DNA from: Macrosoma leucophasiata
Lineage: Eukaryota > Arthropoda > Insecta > Lepidoptera > Hedylidae
Direction: 5' to 3'
DNA length: 64,000 nucleotides
NCBI GenBank assembly: GCA_036365455.1
Contig: JAWQUS010000020.1
Span: 2,701,001 to 2,765,000, forward strand
Shown here: positions 30,805 to 41,765 of the stretch, in pieces
Layout: each line of letters starts with the position of its first letter
Numbering within the stretch: position 1 is the first letter of the stretch
Position numbers and translations under genes: made by a program
The notes under the pieces: model-generated
Told to the model about the DNA's origin: nothing
What the model saw: the letters and a program-made list of their open reading frames with translations, nothing else
Database searches by the model: none

Positions 30805-31193
30805 TCAGAGATAACGGTTTAAAATCCTTTATCTCAGATAACGGTTTAAAATCCTTTATCTCTGGTTCTATTGGGATTTTTCCATTTTCTGGAAGTTTCT
30901 CAGTACATCGGAGTTTGATAATGTGCCCGGAGATGGCAACAGGCTCGCCACCTGTTACCTACATGCCAAAACTCGTGGATGTTTGCATATATGCTTGAAT
31001 GCATGCGTTTACCTCTGCCTACCTTTTCGGGGATTACAGGTGTGAAGTTACGTTTTGTTTTTTGGAATTACGTTTTGAAATAAATATTGAAAATAGGTTT
31101 TTATTATAAATTATTAACAAACCCCATTAGAAGTAGATAAGTATTGAGGGTAATATAGGAAATGTCCTAATGGTACCGACGTCACACGCTACT

Positions 31194-31739
31194 TAGGTTC
31201 GGTTGCACCAAAATATTTAAAGGTAAAGTTATGGTTATTGTCAAATCATAAGCCTAGGTAAGAGGTACATATAATAAGAGAGTAAAAATCGAGTGTCTAT
31301 ACATTAAATATTATTCCAAAAAACTGATAGGGGGCGATTAAAAAAGAGTAATCCAAAACAACTACTTTTGGAATATTCGTCTGTCTGTCTGGTACGTTAT
31401 AACTTCGAAGCTACTCAACGGATTTAAACGCGGTTTTCACATGTGGATCACATATAATTTGGAGCGTTGCTGTTTCATCAAAATCAGTTTAGAGAAAAAG
31501 AAGTTATGGTCAATAGAAAATATACTTCAAGCATTGCTTCAGAACAGAAACGGAAATGTCAACAGGATTGACAGATTTCCTTAGTTAAAGTTAGTGTTAA
31601 GGTTAACTTTAACATTTCCTGTCACGGTTAAAGTTAAATTAATGACGTCATTCAACAATTTTCAAATGGTGCAACTAATTTATTTACTTGAACAAAAATT
31701 TGTTAAACTTAAAGTAAGATAATGCAACCCAGCCTAATT
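31194..31739. mobile_element. MITE with TTAGGTTCGGTTGCA ends, interrupted
   Basis: Left end ttaggttcggttgcaccaaa; right end gataatgcaacccagcctaa. Short parts recur at 26640 and 58380-58500. About 250 bp in the middle look foreign (31258-31510). Confidence 0.55.
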
Positions 31740-32092
31740 CTTAGATAGCCCCGTTGATTTGTACTTTTGTAGCCAAACACAAAAGTGAAATGTAGATAGT
31801 AGTTTCTGTTCACAAAGTATTCTTGGAAAGCTAATAAGAATTAAACTAAAAATACAAAATAAAACTACCAAGGTCACTAATCGAGACTGCAATTACTGTG
31901 GTTGCATAGTTTTGCTAATTAAAAAATAATTACACGGACATTTTCTTGGGTTTAGACTATGCACCGAAAAGGTAATTTTAAAGGGCACTATCTTCTAAGA
32001 GATTTTTAGCTAAAAATTGTAAACAGTAACTTTCTATGTTAATTATGTTAGACAGAAAAAAATGTATAAGTACAGTATAGTATGTTCTTATG

Positions 32093-32320
32093 TTGTTTTA
32101 TATTATTTCGCATTAACACATGCTTGTGAAATATATTTTATTTTAAAGAAAAATGGAAAGAAAAATTTGACTTCAGGCGAGACTCGAACTCGCGGCCTAC
32201 TGGGAATCTAGTCCAGCCGCTCTTCCAATTGAGCTACTGAAATCCTGCCCGATTTGTCAAATCTTTCCTTCACATTTATTGCATTGCTTTATGGTAGCAG
32301 CAGCGCCATCTATTACCAAC
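32093..32320 (-). mobile_element. S-D SINE, full length with ~14-bp target duplication
   Basis: The tRNA-like core is at 32171-32245; a 5' extension ends ccatctattaccaac. tatgttcttatgtt occurs on both sides (around 32079-32092 and 32321-32334). In S-D the tRNA-like part is central, with ~70 bp upstream of it. Confidence 0.83.
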
Positions 32321-32480
32321 TATGTTCTTATGTTTTCGCGAGCAATGAGTGCATTGAACTAGTTAGTATATTAAATTATATATATATATTTATTAAGATG
32401 TATTAAGATTTTCGTATACAGGCGAAATTCCAACGCTCAAAGAGAAACTCAAAAAAGAAACTTTCTATTAATATATACTA

Positions 32481-33740
32481 GGGTGGTCTGAAAAGTTTCC
32501 GACCCCAACATGAAAACGTCAGCACTAGTGAATAAAAGTTTGTGAATTTCTTTGTTCATCTATTGACAGTTATTCACCGAAGTTTCAATTATTTTGGACG
32601 CGCAATTGTTATGTTACAGTTGTTTGAGTCAGTTGATGTTATATGCCCCAACTGACGATCAGTTAAACTGATCAGTCGGACTGACGTAAAACTAAAATTT
32701 GATCGTCAATGGCGAAGCATTTTTGGAAATTGACTAATTCGAGTATCGAGCTGTCATCTAATATTTGTTTTTGAAAGGCAATACGCCTACGCAATTGAAA
32801 TATATTGGATTCTGTGTATGGGGACTCTACACCATCATTTACCACCGTGAAATTTTGGGCAGCTCAATTTAAACCTGGCCATAAGAGCTTGGGAGACGAT
32901 GAACATACGGAACGTCGAAAAATTGCTAAACAATCGCCGAAGCATAGTGAAAGAGATAGCAGAGGTTATGAACACATCGAAAGAAAGTGTTTGTCACATT
33001 CTTAATGAATGTTTAGGCATGAGAAAGAAGTCCGCGCGTTGGGTGCCGCGTTTGCAAACGTTAGACCAAAATGTGTTCGAATGAACATTTACCAAGCTCT
33101 GTTGGCGCAGTTTAGGTGCAATAAATCCGGGGTTTGGCGCCGATTAATTACAGTTGATGAAACTTAGATACACCATTATACGCCCGAAACAAAAATACAG
33201 TCCAAACAGTGGACTGAAAAAGGGGAACCGGTTCCAAAAAAGGCAAAATCTGTTTTTTCGGCTGGGAAAGTGATGGCGTTTGTTTTTGCGATAGTCATGG
33301 AATTATTTAAATCAATTGTCTTTACAAAAGGAAAACTATTACGGGAACATACTACGCATCAGTACATGACAAGCTGAAGGCAGAACTTGTGAAAAAATGA
33401 CCACATTTGCAGAAAAAGAAAATCCTGTTTCACCAAGACAACGCACGTCTCACACCTCAACGTTTGCCATGGCCAAAATCCACGAAATACAGTTTGAACT
33501 CCTTGATCATTTGCCATACTCACCAGATCTAGCTCCAAGCGACTTCTTTTTGTTCCCTCATCTAAAAGTTGTGCTTGGAAGACAGAGATTTTCGTCAAAT
33601 TAAGAAGCAATCACCTTCGTGAACAATAACATCGCCGGGAGAAATGTGTAGAGTAACAAGGAGATTATGTTGAAAATTAGAAAAAAATAATCAGAAAAAA
33701 AAATTGTAACTTTGTTAGGTCGGAAACTTTTCAGATAGAC
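32481..33740 (+). mobile_element. mariner transposon, heavily decayed
   Basis: The left end (gggtggtctgaaaagtttcc) follows a TA at 32479-32480; its degraded complement (ggtcggaaacttttcagat) lies at 33719-33737. Length and structure match mariner but the terminal repeats and interior are much more diverged than in the 55.6 kb copy, so it is older and from another mariner lineage. Confidence 0.88.
32790..33603 (+). pseudogene. mariner transposase remnants
   Basis: Reading-frame pieces include the N-terminal HTH region (STPSFTTVKFWAAQF), a second block with ARWVPRLQTLD equivalent to the WVPHEL linker (about 32899-33084), an in-frame TAG where GDE/DET-W is expected (near 33165), FHQDNAR (near 33430) and YSPDLAPSDFFLF (near 33520). 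At least one nonsense codon and several frameshifts separate them, so no transposase can be made. Confidence 0.88.
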
Positions 33741-33847
33741 TGGGAACATAAGAAAATGTGAATGTTCCCGTGGAGCAAAACCACCACTTGACTTAGCTTT
33801 TCAGTATCTATATAAATAAAGAACGGTATTTTTATATGCAACGAACG

Positions 33848-33934
33848 TACCATTTAGCGGCAGATATATTAGGTAATGCGGCGGTGCCTACGCCCGCGAA
33901 CTCCTTCACCAGAGCTCTATCACCAGTAAAAATG
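33848..33934 (-). mobile_element. R-A 5' fragment
   Basis: taccatttagcggcagatat to ctatcaccagtaaaaat. Confidence 0.75.
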
Positions 33935-33976
33935 CTTCAATTCTAATAGCCCCTCGACCCGGGCATCGCACTCTGA

Positions 33977-35130
33977 ACCCCAGCGTAGCAGACAGTTGAG
34001 CTGATCAAAACAGTTTTATAAAGGAGATGTTCCAAAAATGTATGGATCACAGGCCATGTATTGTACACAATATCATAAAACAGGCAAAATCAATATAAAA
34101 ACGTTTATTACTGCATATTTTCACTTATTTAGCTTTGTTTGCAATTACAAAACATTATTTACAGTTATTATTGCAACTCAAAACCAACATGGCGAATATG
34201 ACGGGTGATGTAATTTTGACATTTTCATTCTTTAAATTGTTTTTTGATTATATAGTACTTGGAGAAAAAGAAGTATTTTCTAAATACTATCGAAATCGAT
34301 TGATCCCAAGCGTCGGCTGTATCGCCGCCATGTTGAACATAGTTGAAAATGGTAAAATTGTTTGAATTAAATGTGGTTGTAACTTTAAAATATATTCTTG
34401 AATAAATTAATTGTATTTTTTCGGATTCTTCTCTAATTTACCCATTTTTTGAGGTAGTGTACGAACCAGAGCCGAGCTCGCAACATCTCCTTTCAGAACA
34501 TTTATCGCATTTACGTATGGATCACCGTCATCTGAGCTCTACCACCAGTAAAGATTCCTCAATTTCAATTGCCCCTCGACCCAGGCTGGAAACGATACCA
34601 TCGAGGTATCGATACTTTTGCTCGATACTCGACATAAATTCATTAAATATTGTATTAAATTAGCACAAATAGTAATAAGAAGTAATAAGTAAGAAAATAT
34701 TATGTACAACATATATAGTAAATATATACAAATACATAATAAAAGGAAGTACGTAACAAATCAGAAGCAAGTAAAGTAAACAACAAATCAGTAAAATCCG
34801 TAAAAGTCAATAAAATAAATAATTGTTACATACAACATTAGGAACTAACCCTTGAGGAGTAAATTTGACAAATATCAAGATAAAAAATTTAAAATTAAAG
34901 ATGTAAAATATATCTGATCACCACGTCAGAGGATCATTCTAATTAAAAAAAACAAAAAAAAACGAGCTAACCCAACTCGAGCTAACCAAAAAAAAAAAAG
35001 AACCCCAGCGTAGCAGACAGTTCAGCTGATCAAAACAGTTTTATAAACTTATGTCAATAGCCCTTCGACCCAGGCTGGAAACGATACCATCGAGGTATCG
35101 ATACTTTTGCTCGATATCGGTTCGCAAGTT
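33977..35130. repeat. Broken direct repeat: aaccccagcgtagc block and cgaccCAGG/TATCGATA block
   Basis: 33977-34020 recurs at 34999-35046, and 34572-34625 recurs at 35063-35114 (cgacccaggctggaaacgat ...). M-N is inserted directly after the first block. The parts look like two copies of one composite repeat. Confidence 0.65.
34021..34492. mobile_element. M-N MITE, TA-flanked, 472 bp
   Basis: aaggagatgttccaaaaatg and its complement gcaacatctcctt at the ends; TA at 34019-34020, mutated TC at the right. A 76-codon open frame (34135-34365) is not conserved in the other copy, so I do not call a gene. Confidence 0.82.
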
Positions 35131-35267
35131 TCGATACTTACTCAGTATCGGTTGATAGGTATCGATACCTACTTGTAACGAATGGTATTGGTAAAATTAT
35201 AAAAAACGAGCAAAAAAAGTGTTTACTATGTATGCTTGCTTCATTGCTATGTATTTCCTTATCGATA
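34607..35267. promoter_or_regulatory. Cluster of TATCGATA motifs (DRE-like)
   Basis: TATCGATA at 34607, 35096, 35160 and 35260, with more CGATA half-sites between. TATCGATA is the DREF target in Drosophila; whether these are bound, or only transposon subterminal motifs, is unknown. Confidence 0.35.
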
Positions 35268-35467
35268 CTTTTTGACACGTAAAAAGGTGTCTGAAACCCA
35301 AAAATAAAACCAGCAGCAGCTAGGATGCGTTAAAATATTAATTTAAGATACGCAATTTTTAAAACACAGTAAAGTACTCATATCTCCGTACATGATAGAT
35401 GATGACGAGTACTTTGGACCCGTTATTCGATCCTTTTACCTACTCGATACCTAGTTTCGAAGTATCG

Positions 35468-35559
35468 ATGCTAAAAGTGCTTGATATCGGAAGAAAAGTA
35501 TCGAGTAAGTACTTGTATTTACTCGATACTTTTCTGCCGATACCAAGCACTTTTAGCAT
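35468..35559. repeat. Inverted repeat, 41-bp arms, 10-bp loop
   Basis: atgctaaaagtgcttgatat... (35468-35508) returns inverted at 35519-35559 with two mismatches. Confidence 0.85.
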
Positions 35560-35664
35560 TCTGCGGTCGGTTGTATCTATGAACCGTTATAGCTAGATAG
35601 TTGTTATCTAGAGATGATGTGCCTATTTCTGTTGCGACATTCAATGAATACTAAAAACAGAATA

Positions 35665-36258
35665 TCTATACAAATATATAAAATTGGAGTGTCTGTTTGT
35701 AATATAAAAATAACCGCTTTTTACTAAATGCATATGTATGTATACACGGTACGTATACCAAAACAACATTTTTTACAATTTTTGACCGTCTGTCTTTCTG
35801 TCTGTCTGTCTGTCTGTTTGGCGGGGCTCATCTTAGGAACGGCTGGACCGATTTTGACGGAACTTTCACTGGCAGATAGCTTATGTGATAAGGAGTAACT
35901 TAGGCTACTTTTATCTCCATACATCCATACATACATACATACATACCTACATACAAATAAGTAGAATTGGAGTGTATCCGACTTTGACGGGACTTCCACG
36001 GGTAGGTAGCCGATGTAATAATGAGTAACTTAGGCTACTTTTATCTCCATACATACATACATACATTCCTACATACAAACATACAAATAAATAGAATTTG
36101 AGTGTCTCCGATTTTGACGGGACTTTCACTGGCAGATAGCTGATGTAATAAGGAGTAACTTAGGCTACTTTTATACTAGCTGCGCCTACGACTTCGTAAG
36201 GGGAGATACTGAACAATCATATTTTTTCTCACGTGGACGAAGTCGCGGGCACAGCTAG
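35665..36258 (+). mobile_element. Hel-J element, long form with internal tandem duplication
   Basis: 5' A|TCTATACAAATATATAAA; 3' hairpin with arms 36175-36197 and 36237-36259, ending CTAG|T. A ~115-bp unit (ttttgacgggactttcac ... ccatacatacatac) occurs two to three times at 35850-36170. TC/CTAG ends, 3' hairpin and A-T insertion fit a Helitron. Confidence 0.68.
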
Positions 36259-36259
36259 T

Positions 36260-36771
36260 AATAAATAAGTAAGGAGAGCTCAACACCAAGGTTTTTATAC
36301 GTTTTTAATAATGGTACCGTTCGTTCGCGCGTCCGACTCGCACCTGGCCGGCTTATTTATATTTGTAATGAATGTTTACAATTTTCCCTTAAATTAAAAT
36401 CGTTCTCACGGGGTTCAAGTACATACACAAAATTTTGTTTAGTCTTTTAAGGATCTTCTTGTCCGTTCTTATAACAATTCCGGATCGCGACATACCACAC
36501 CATCATCGTCACGCGAGAATCTGCAAAATCTCAATTTTCCTCGTCCGAACGTGTAGCGCGTTAGAAACGCGTGTCCGATCGCAAATAGAGCGACGCGCCG
36601 CACCCACTCTCGCACGCTCATGGTGTCCTGGTACCGAGCGACAGTTGCAGAGACTTAAAATTTGGCACAAGTATAAAATTGAATCACGCCGAAAAAGTGG
36701 TAGAATAAAAACTTTAAAAAAAAATTTTTAGGGTAGGTACCTTATCTTATAAAGTGTGGGATATCGTTAGA
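36260..36771. other. Mixed: U-M fragment and CpG-richer sequence
   Basis: 36300-36355 (cgcgcgtccgactcgcacct) is a U-M end in reverse. 36480-36650 is CpG-rich with no protein I recognise. Confidence 0.45.
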
Positions 36772-36774
36772 TAA

Positions 36775-36910
36775 TGGCCGAATACTCAAACGTCACTCAA
36801 TGTTGAACAACGCTCAAATGTGCGCTATCTCTATCGTTTGAACGTGTTTTATAAGGACAGAAGACTTTTAAGTCCCACTTAGATTTAAGTGACGTTTGAG
36901 TATTTGGCCG
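36775..36910 (+). mobile_element. M-H MITE, TSD TAA
   Basis: tggccgaatactcaaacgtc to gtttgagtatttggccg; TAA at 36772-36774 and 36911-36913. 136 bp. Confidence 0.87.
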
Positions 36911-36914
36911 TAAG

Positions 36915-37785
36915 TCTTTCAAAAATGTTAAGGGTGTGCAAATATAATTTTTCGACTAGTTAACTGTTTGTGATTTATTAAGCTTTAGAGTACCCATTTT
37001 CGTTAGAGTCCAGTGTCCCCCCCTCTACGAACTAAACGGTTGTTATTAGAAATTCAAACGGTACGGCAATAGTACCTAGCTACATATAACGAAATTAAAG
37101 GAAAAACTAAACACTTAAGTTGGCTTTACAAGTTTGCGAGTAATAGTCGACCAAATGAATTTTACTCGAAAATTTTGAACAACCCACTAGAAAATGACAC
37201 GGAGTTGACACGGAGAGTAAAACTGAAAATTTTTCGCTCTAATGTCAAAACTGTATTGCTTTATGGTTGCGAGACTTGGAGGGTGACCCAAGACATCACG
37301 CGGCGAATCCAGGTCTTTATAAACAGATGCCTACGACAGATCCTGGGCATCTTCTGGCCAGAAAAGATCTCCAACGAAGACCTATGGAATCTTTGTCGTG
37401 AAACCCCGATCGGTCCGCAAATCAGACGCCGCAAATGGACATGGATTGGCCACACTCTCAGAAGACCTCCCGACCACATTCATAGACAAGCTCTAGAATG
37501 GACTCCACAGGGGAAGAGGAAACGTGGCCGTCCCAAATACACTTGGAGACGTTCAGTAGCGGCCGAAATTAAGACTATCGGGCTGACATGGTCCGAGTTG
37601 AAGCGCGCAGCCCAAGACAGATCGCGATGGCGGAGTATTGTGGACGCCCTCTGCCCCATCTAGGGGAAATAGGACATTAAGTCACTAGAATTTTTTTTTT
37701 AAATTTTCGTTATATAATTCATACCTAAAAACTACGTAACCCTACACTGCGCGTGGCCCGACATGCACTTGACCGTTTTTTTTTA
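36915..37785 (-). repeat. U-M repeat split by a LINE end
   Basis: 36915-37150 and 37695-37785 are the reverse complement of 20757-21060; the end reads catgcacttgaccgtttttt. Confidence 0.7.
37160..37690 (+). pseudogene. LINE reverse transcriptase C-terminus (WIGHTLRRP type) inside a U-M repeat
   Basis: An open frame of 162 residues (37175-37663) contains LLYGCETW, INRCLRQILGI, RRRKWTWIGHTLRRP, GKRKRGRPKYTWRR and RWRSIVDALCPI. This is the conserved tail of a non-LTR retrotransposon RT, RTE-like or I-like by memory of similar sequences. No catalytic FADD box is present, so it is a 5'-truncated copy. U-M sequence flanks both sides (36915-37150 and 37695-37785). Confidence 0.85.
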
Positions 37786-38069
37786 TTATGAAGGTGGTAA
37801 ACAAGCATTTTACATTGATGTTAGGTGATGACTGCAGCCTATAGACACCCACACAAAGACCAGAGGTCAAAATGCAGATGCGTTGCCACGTGGTTGCCAC
37901 CCCTGAGACCTAAGTTGTTATGTCTCTGTGATACTTATTACGGGGCCATACATTACCATCTAACCGGAACATGATAGTGCAGAACACTACCATTTGGCGG
38001 TAGATAAATTAGGTAATGCGGTGGTGGCTACGCCCGCGAGCTGCGTCACTGGAGCTCTACCACAAGTGA
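37783..38069 (-). mobile_element. R-A copy, full length, subfamily b
   Basis: tttattatgaaggtggtaaa to gagctctaccacaagtga; includes a small duplication of gttgccac. Confidence 0.88.
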
Positions 38070-38284
38070 TACTATGTAGTGATAAAAAGTAACTGTCTTC
38101 GTAATATAAATATCTCCATAATCCATGTTTTTTATAATTATGCAGCAACCTGGATAGTAAACTGCAAACGTTAAATACCGCCAATCGGCATTTCCCGCGA
38201 ATCGGCAACGCTTGCGTAATTACGCCGCCGTACATGGAGCCGTGCTTTTGAAATGCTATTTCGTTGCAAGGCTATTGCTGTGTA

Positions 38285-38345
38285 TGTAACTTTACGCCTG
38301 TGTTGCCTTTTGTGATCGGCACAGACACATATACATCAAGCTAAC
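38285..38345 (-). mobile_element. S-B 3' tail fragment
   Basis: taactttacgcctgtgttgc to aacatgcaaatagacac. Confidence 0.5.
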
Positions 38346-38366
38346 ATGCAAATAGACACAATTTTA

Positions 38367-38612
38367 ACTTTTTACTGGTGGTACAGCTCCAGTAACGGAG
38401 CTCACGGGCGTAGGCACTACCGCATTACCTAATATACTTGTCGCTAAATGGTGGTGTTCAGCACTATCGTGTTTCAGTCAGGTAATGAACGGCCCTGTAA
38501 TTTCCGGCACAGAGGCATAACACCTCAGGAGTGGTAACGCATCTGCATTTTGACCTTGGTCTTTGTGTACATGTCAATAGGCTGCATTCATCACTTAACA
38601 TCAATGTGCTTA
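38367..38612 (+). mobile_element. R-A copy, subfamily a, 3' truncated
   Basis: ttactggtggtacagctcca to cttaacatcaatgtgctt. Confidence 0.87.
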
Positions 38613-38762
38613 GATACGTAGCTTGCCAAGCGTGCCGATTTAGCATCCTCCCCTAATGACACACAACGTTGTTGCGAGTGTCGTTGGGAAAGGCTTTCCA
38701 GTTCATTGATCCAGTTCAGTGATTGGCAGTCCAGCTGTGGACGTCAATCAGCTGAAGTTATG

Positions 38763-38890
38763 AAGACTTAATTTAAGGGCGAGATTCACTGACCAGTACA
38801 GTACAGTATCAGTACAGTATGGGTTTTGACAGTTCTAAGTCGTACTTTGCTCAAAGTAAAGTCGTAGTGCGGTCTTTGAATCTCACCATA
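38763..38890. repeat. Small inverted-terminal element (GAGATTCA ends)
   Basis: gggcgagattcactgaccag at the left; ggtctttgaatctcaccata at the right. A single end of the same type occurs at 63110-63140. Confidence 0.45.
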
Positions 38891-38916
38891 AGACTAGCAG
38901 TGCACGACTTTGTCCG

Positions 38917-39488
38917 CATTACCTAATCTATTTGCTGCCAAATTGTAGTATGTATGTATATTCACACCAAGTCCTTTACGGAGGAGGCAGAGTGTTGAGC
39001 GTTCAAATAGTGTTCAGTACCAACGTGTTTCGGTTAAATGGTAACATATGGCCCCGTAAAAACTATCATAGAGATATAACTTAGGGCAAAAGGGGTTGCG
39101 ACGCATCTGCATTTTGACTGCATCCGGTTTTTGTGAAGATTTTTTTTATGTCTGTTCTTTACAATGTTTTCTTATGATCATGGTAAGCATATTCCACATT
39201 CTCATTTACATTTCACTCAGGGTATTGTGTAGACAGAAGCGTTCAAACTATGTAAGTAAACCCTGTGCTATGAGTCTCCTGGTCTCCGCCTCTGGATTAT
39301 GTCCACTTAATTACGCTTACAATTTTTGTTATATGAGCTATAAGTGATAACAGTAATAAAGAGAATTCAATACTATAAGATAAAAGAACGCTTCGCCTGT
39401 CCAAAAACAATTGTCTTTAGGCTGCAGTCATCACTTAACATCTATGTGAACTGCATGCTGGTTTGCCACTTCGTAACATATAAAAAAG
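38917..39488 (+). mobile_element. R-A copy in three pieces
   Basis: 38917-38947, 39003-39140 and 39417-39488. L-E tail and an unrecognised ~275-bp stretch (39141-39416) interrupt it. Confidence 0.7.
38948..39002 (-). mobile_element. L-E LINE 3' tail fragment inserted in R-A
   Basis: tatgtatgtatattcacacc and the following gtcctttacgg...gagtgttgagc match the extreme 3' end of L-E on the minus strand, dividing an R-A copy. Confidence 0.65.
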
Positions 39489-39572
39489 TCTGAATTCTAT
39501 AATGAATCTCTGTGATAATTTGTACGTGGTTTCGTGAAACCTTTTTACCAGGCTGCAACATAGCACATTATA

Positions 39573-39815
39573 CAGTGCTCAACAATAAATATTGCACATC
39601 GAGCCTAGGAATCAGACTTCGACTTATTTCGGGTCTGTAGAGCGTTATCTCTTTCGCACCGTACCTATTTGACGTTTGTCGACCATTTTGATCAAGTTTT
39701 GACCAATACCTACTGGAATGTCAGTGCTTACGTAGGCAGTGTGCACAGAGATAACGCTCTACTAAGTCGAAACGAGCCTATCGTCTCTTTCGCAGGCTCG
39801 ATGTGCAATATTAGT
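39573..39815 (+). mobile_element. M-G MITE
   Basis: TA (39571-39572) then cagtgctcaacaataaatat and tgcacatcgagcc; right end ggctcgatgtgcaatatta. Middle carries ctctttcgcac and its inverted partner. Confidence 0.75.
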
Positions 39816-39854
39816 AGGCAATCGGACCGCTATCGAAAATAAATGTAAACTAAC

Positions 39855-39999
39855 GCCCTTATTCATAAACGTATTTTAGCTAAAGTGTTGCTAATCTCTC
39901 CTTTGTTTTTTTCTATCCTGCACATTTGACAATGCAACTGACAAAGACAAAGCATTCTATAGCTTAAACGTACCTAATGTACGTTTATGAATAAGGCGG
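39855..39999 (-). mobile_element. M-I MITE
   Basis: cgcccttattcataaacgta to acgtttatgaataaggcgg; TAA left, TAT right. Interior reads in the opposite sense to the 5.4 kb copy. Confidence 0.8.
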
Positions 40000-40664
40000 T
40001 ATGATTAGAATGAATGTTTGTGAAATAATATGATGACTCATTAAATATTTTCGTGAAATATTAATGATTTATATTTTTAAATTGCAAAATAAAATGTAAT
40101 AATTTTAATATTTTTTACTGTGCTCCATGTTGAACGAAACATCAATCACAGGACGTGACGTCATATGTTTGTACAACAAATATTTAACACAAATGATACT
40201 TTAATTTATTGGCTCTTTTTTTTTGGATATTTTCTACGTTATTTTCACGAAAAATAAGTTATACGAAATTCAACAAAATTAATTTGCACTTGGTTAGTCG
40301 TATGGAATTAAAAGATTCACTTTGATTGCAAACAGTTGACGTCACATTGTTCACAGTCATTCGGCACCGTTTACGCGGCATTTTTTAAATTATAAAATGT
40401 ATGTGTAGTTTCTGGTACTTTAACATGTTTAAATAATAAAGTTAATATTTTTTATGGTTAAATAAACGTATAAAGAATAATTTTATACACATTCTCAAAA
40501 GTTGTCCGATTCCCTGTATGTGTGTGATATTTTGACATTGCCTAACAATGTAAATCATTACTTGTGTTAAACGCGGTAGTAATGTTTTACAGATTTTAAT
40601 GAGCTTCTAATGCATATTATATGCCGATAATTGTATATTCACTTCCTTTCTTAATATAAACTAA
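40000..40664. other. AT-rich unassigned sequence
   Basis: Two GACGTCA sites (40157, 40339) are present by chance or otherwise; no gene or repeat supported. Confidence 0.45.
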
Positions 40665-40915
40665 CGCAACTTCACGCCTATAATCCCCGAAGGTAGGCAG
40701 AGGCAAATGCATGCATTCAAGCATACATGCAAACACCCACGATTCGCCGGTTACGTTTTGACCCAGGTGGCGAGCTTCCAGAAAATGGAAAAATCCCAAT
40801 AGAACCAGAGATAAAGGACTTTACACCATTATCTCTGATAACCATCTACCCGGGAATCGAACCCAGGACCTCAGCGTAGTAGTAGTGGCCTGCTACCACT
40901 AGGCTACCGAGTCAG
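40665..40915 (-). mobile_element. S-B SINE, internally deleted
   Basis: cttcacgcctataatccccg to ctaccgagtcagtt. About 60 bp around the gcgagcctgttgacatctcc segment are missing. Confidence 0.83.
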
Positions 40916-41182
40916 TTAAATATAAACTAAAATTCTGTATAACTTCATACTCTTCCGTTCGTGCAGATATTGGTAAAAGGTATACGTTTTTCCTTCACGT
41001 ATCTATAGGTATAACGATTTTATAATGAGCAATAGGTAAACTATAGTTATCCTGTTTAATTATTTTTGCTGTTCGATCTATATCGCTCGCTTTGGTCTGC
41101 CGCAGGTGCATAATTCGCGCCGGTCACTAGATGGCGTTAGTAGTCGTAAACTTTTTGTACCATTTAGTTATCTTGACGTTGT

Positions 41183-41460
41183 TAGAGCTCTAGTGACGGA
41201 GCTTGCGGGCGTAGGCACCGCCGCATTATCTAATATACTTGCCGCTAAATGGTAGGGTTCAGCACTATCGTGTTCCGGTCAGGTGGTAATGTACGGCCCT
41301 GTTATTTCCGGCACAGAGGCATAACACCTTAGGCCTCAGGAATGGTAACGCATCTGTATTTTGACCTCGGTCTTTGTGTAAGTGTGTATAGGCTGCAGTC
41401 ATCACTTTACATCAATGTGAACTGCATGCTTGCTTGCCACTTCCATTACATAAAAAAATA
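41183..41460 (+). mobile_element. R-A copy, nearly full length, subfamily a
   Basis: ttagagctctagtgacggag to cttccattacataaaaaa. Confidence 0.9.
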
Positions 41461-41529
41461 AAATATCCTTTCCATTTGTCCAGTAATAATTCGGCGACAC
41501 TTCTTTGTTGAATAATAATACTGAGGGAC

Positions 41530-41765
41530 GTAAGTTCACGCCTATAATGCTCGAGGAGATAGGTAGAGATAAATTCATGCGTGTAAGCATACATGCAAAC
41601 ATCCACTATGCGCCAGATACGTTTTGCCTCATATAATAGTGAGACAGTACCAATCACCGAGGGTGGCATTGGGTAAATTCCAGAACATGGAAAAGACCCG
41701 GGGCTCGAACACTGGGCGCCAGGGTAGCAGTAGTTTCCTATCTCAACTTGATTACTGAAGCAGTT
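41530..41765 (-). mobile_element. S-B SINE, diverged
   Basis: gttcacgcctataatgctcg to gattactgaagcag. Promoter boxes are damaged. Confidence 0.7.

Larger units (their letters stand above)
30484..31056 (+). mobile_element. S-B SINE, full length, carrying M-H and L-E insertions
   Basis: Pieces: 30484-30493, 30640-30719, 30805-31056. A 27-bp stretch ending aaaatcctttatctc is also duplicated in tandem at 30810-30863. Confidence 0.85.

Noticed and set aside
34135..34365. 76-codon open frame in M-N
   Set aside because: The second M-N copy (46.4 kb) does not keep the frame, so it is not a conserved protein.
35760..36170. CRISPR-like regular repeats
   Set aside because: Two to three long units of ~115 bp inside a Helitron-like element in eukaryotic DNA; no spacer-repeat structure.
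39141..39416. Possible gene piece between R-A halves (83-codon frame at 39096-39347)
   Set aside because: The frame begins within R-A sequence and shows no motif; the insert is unclassified.
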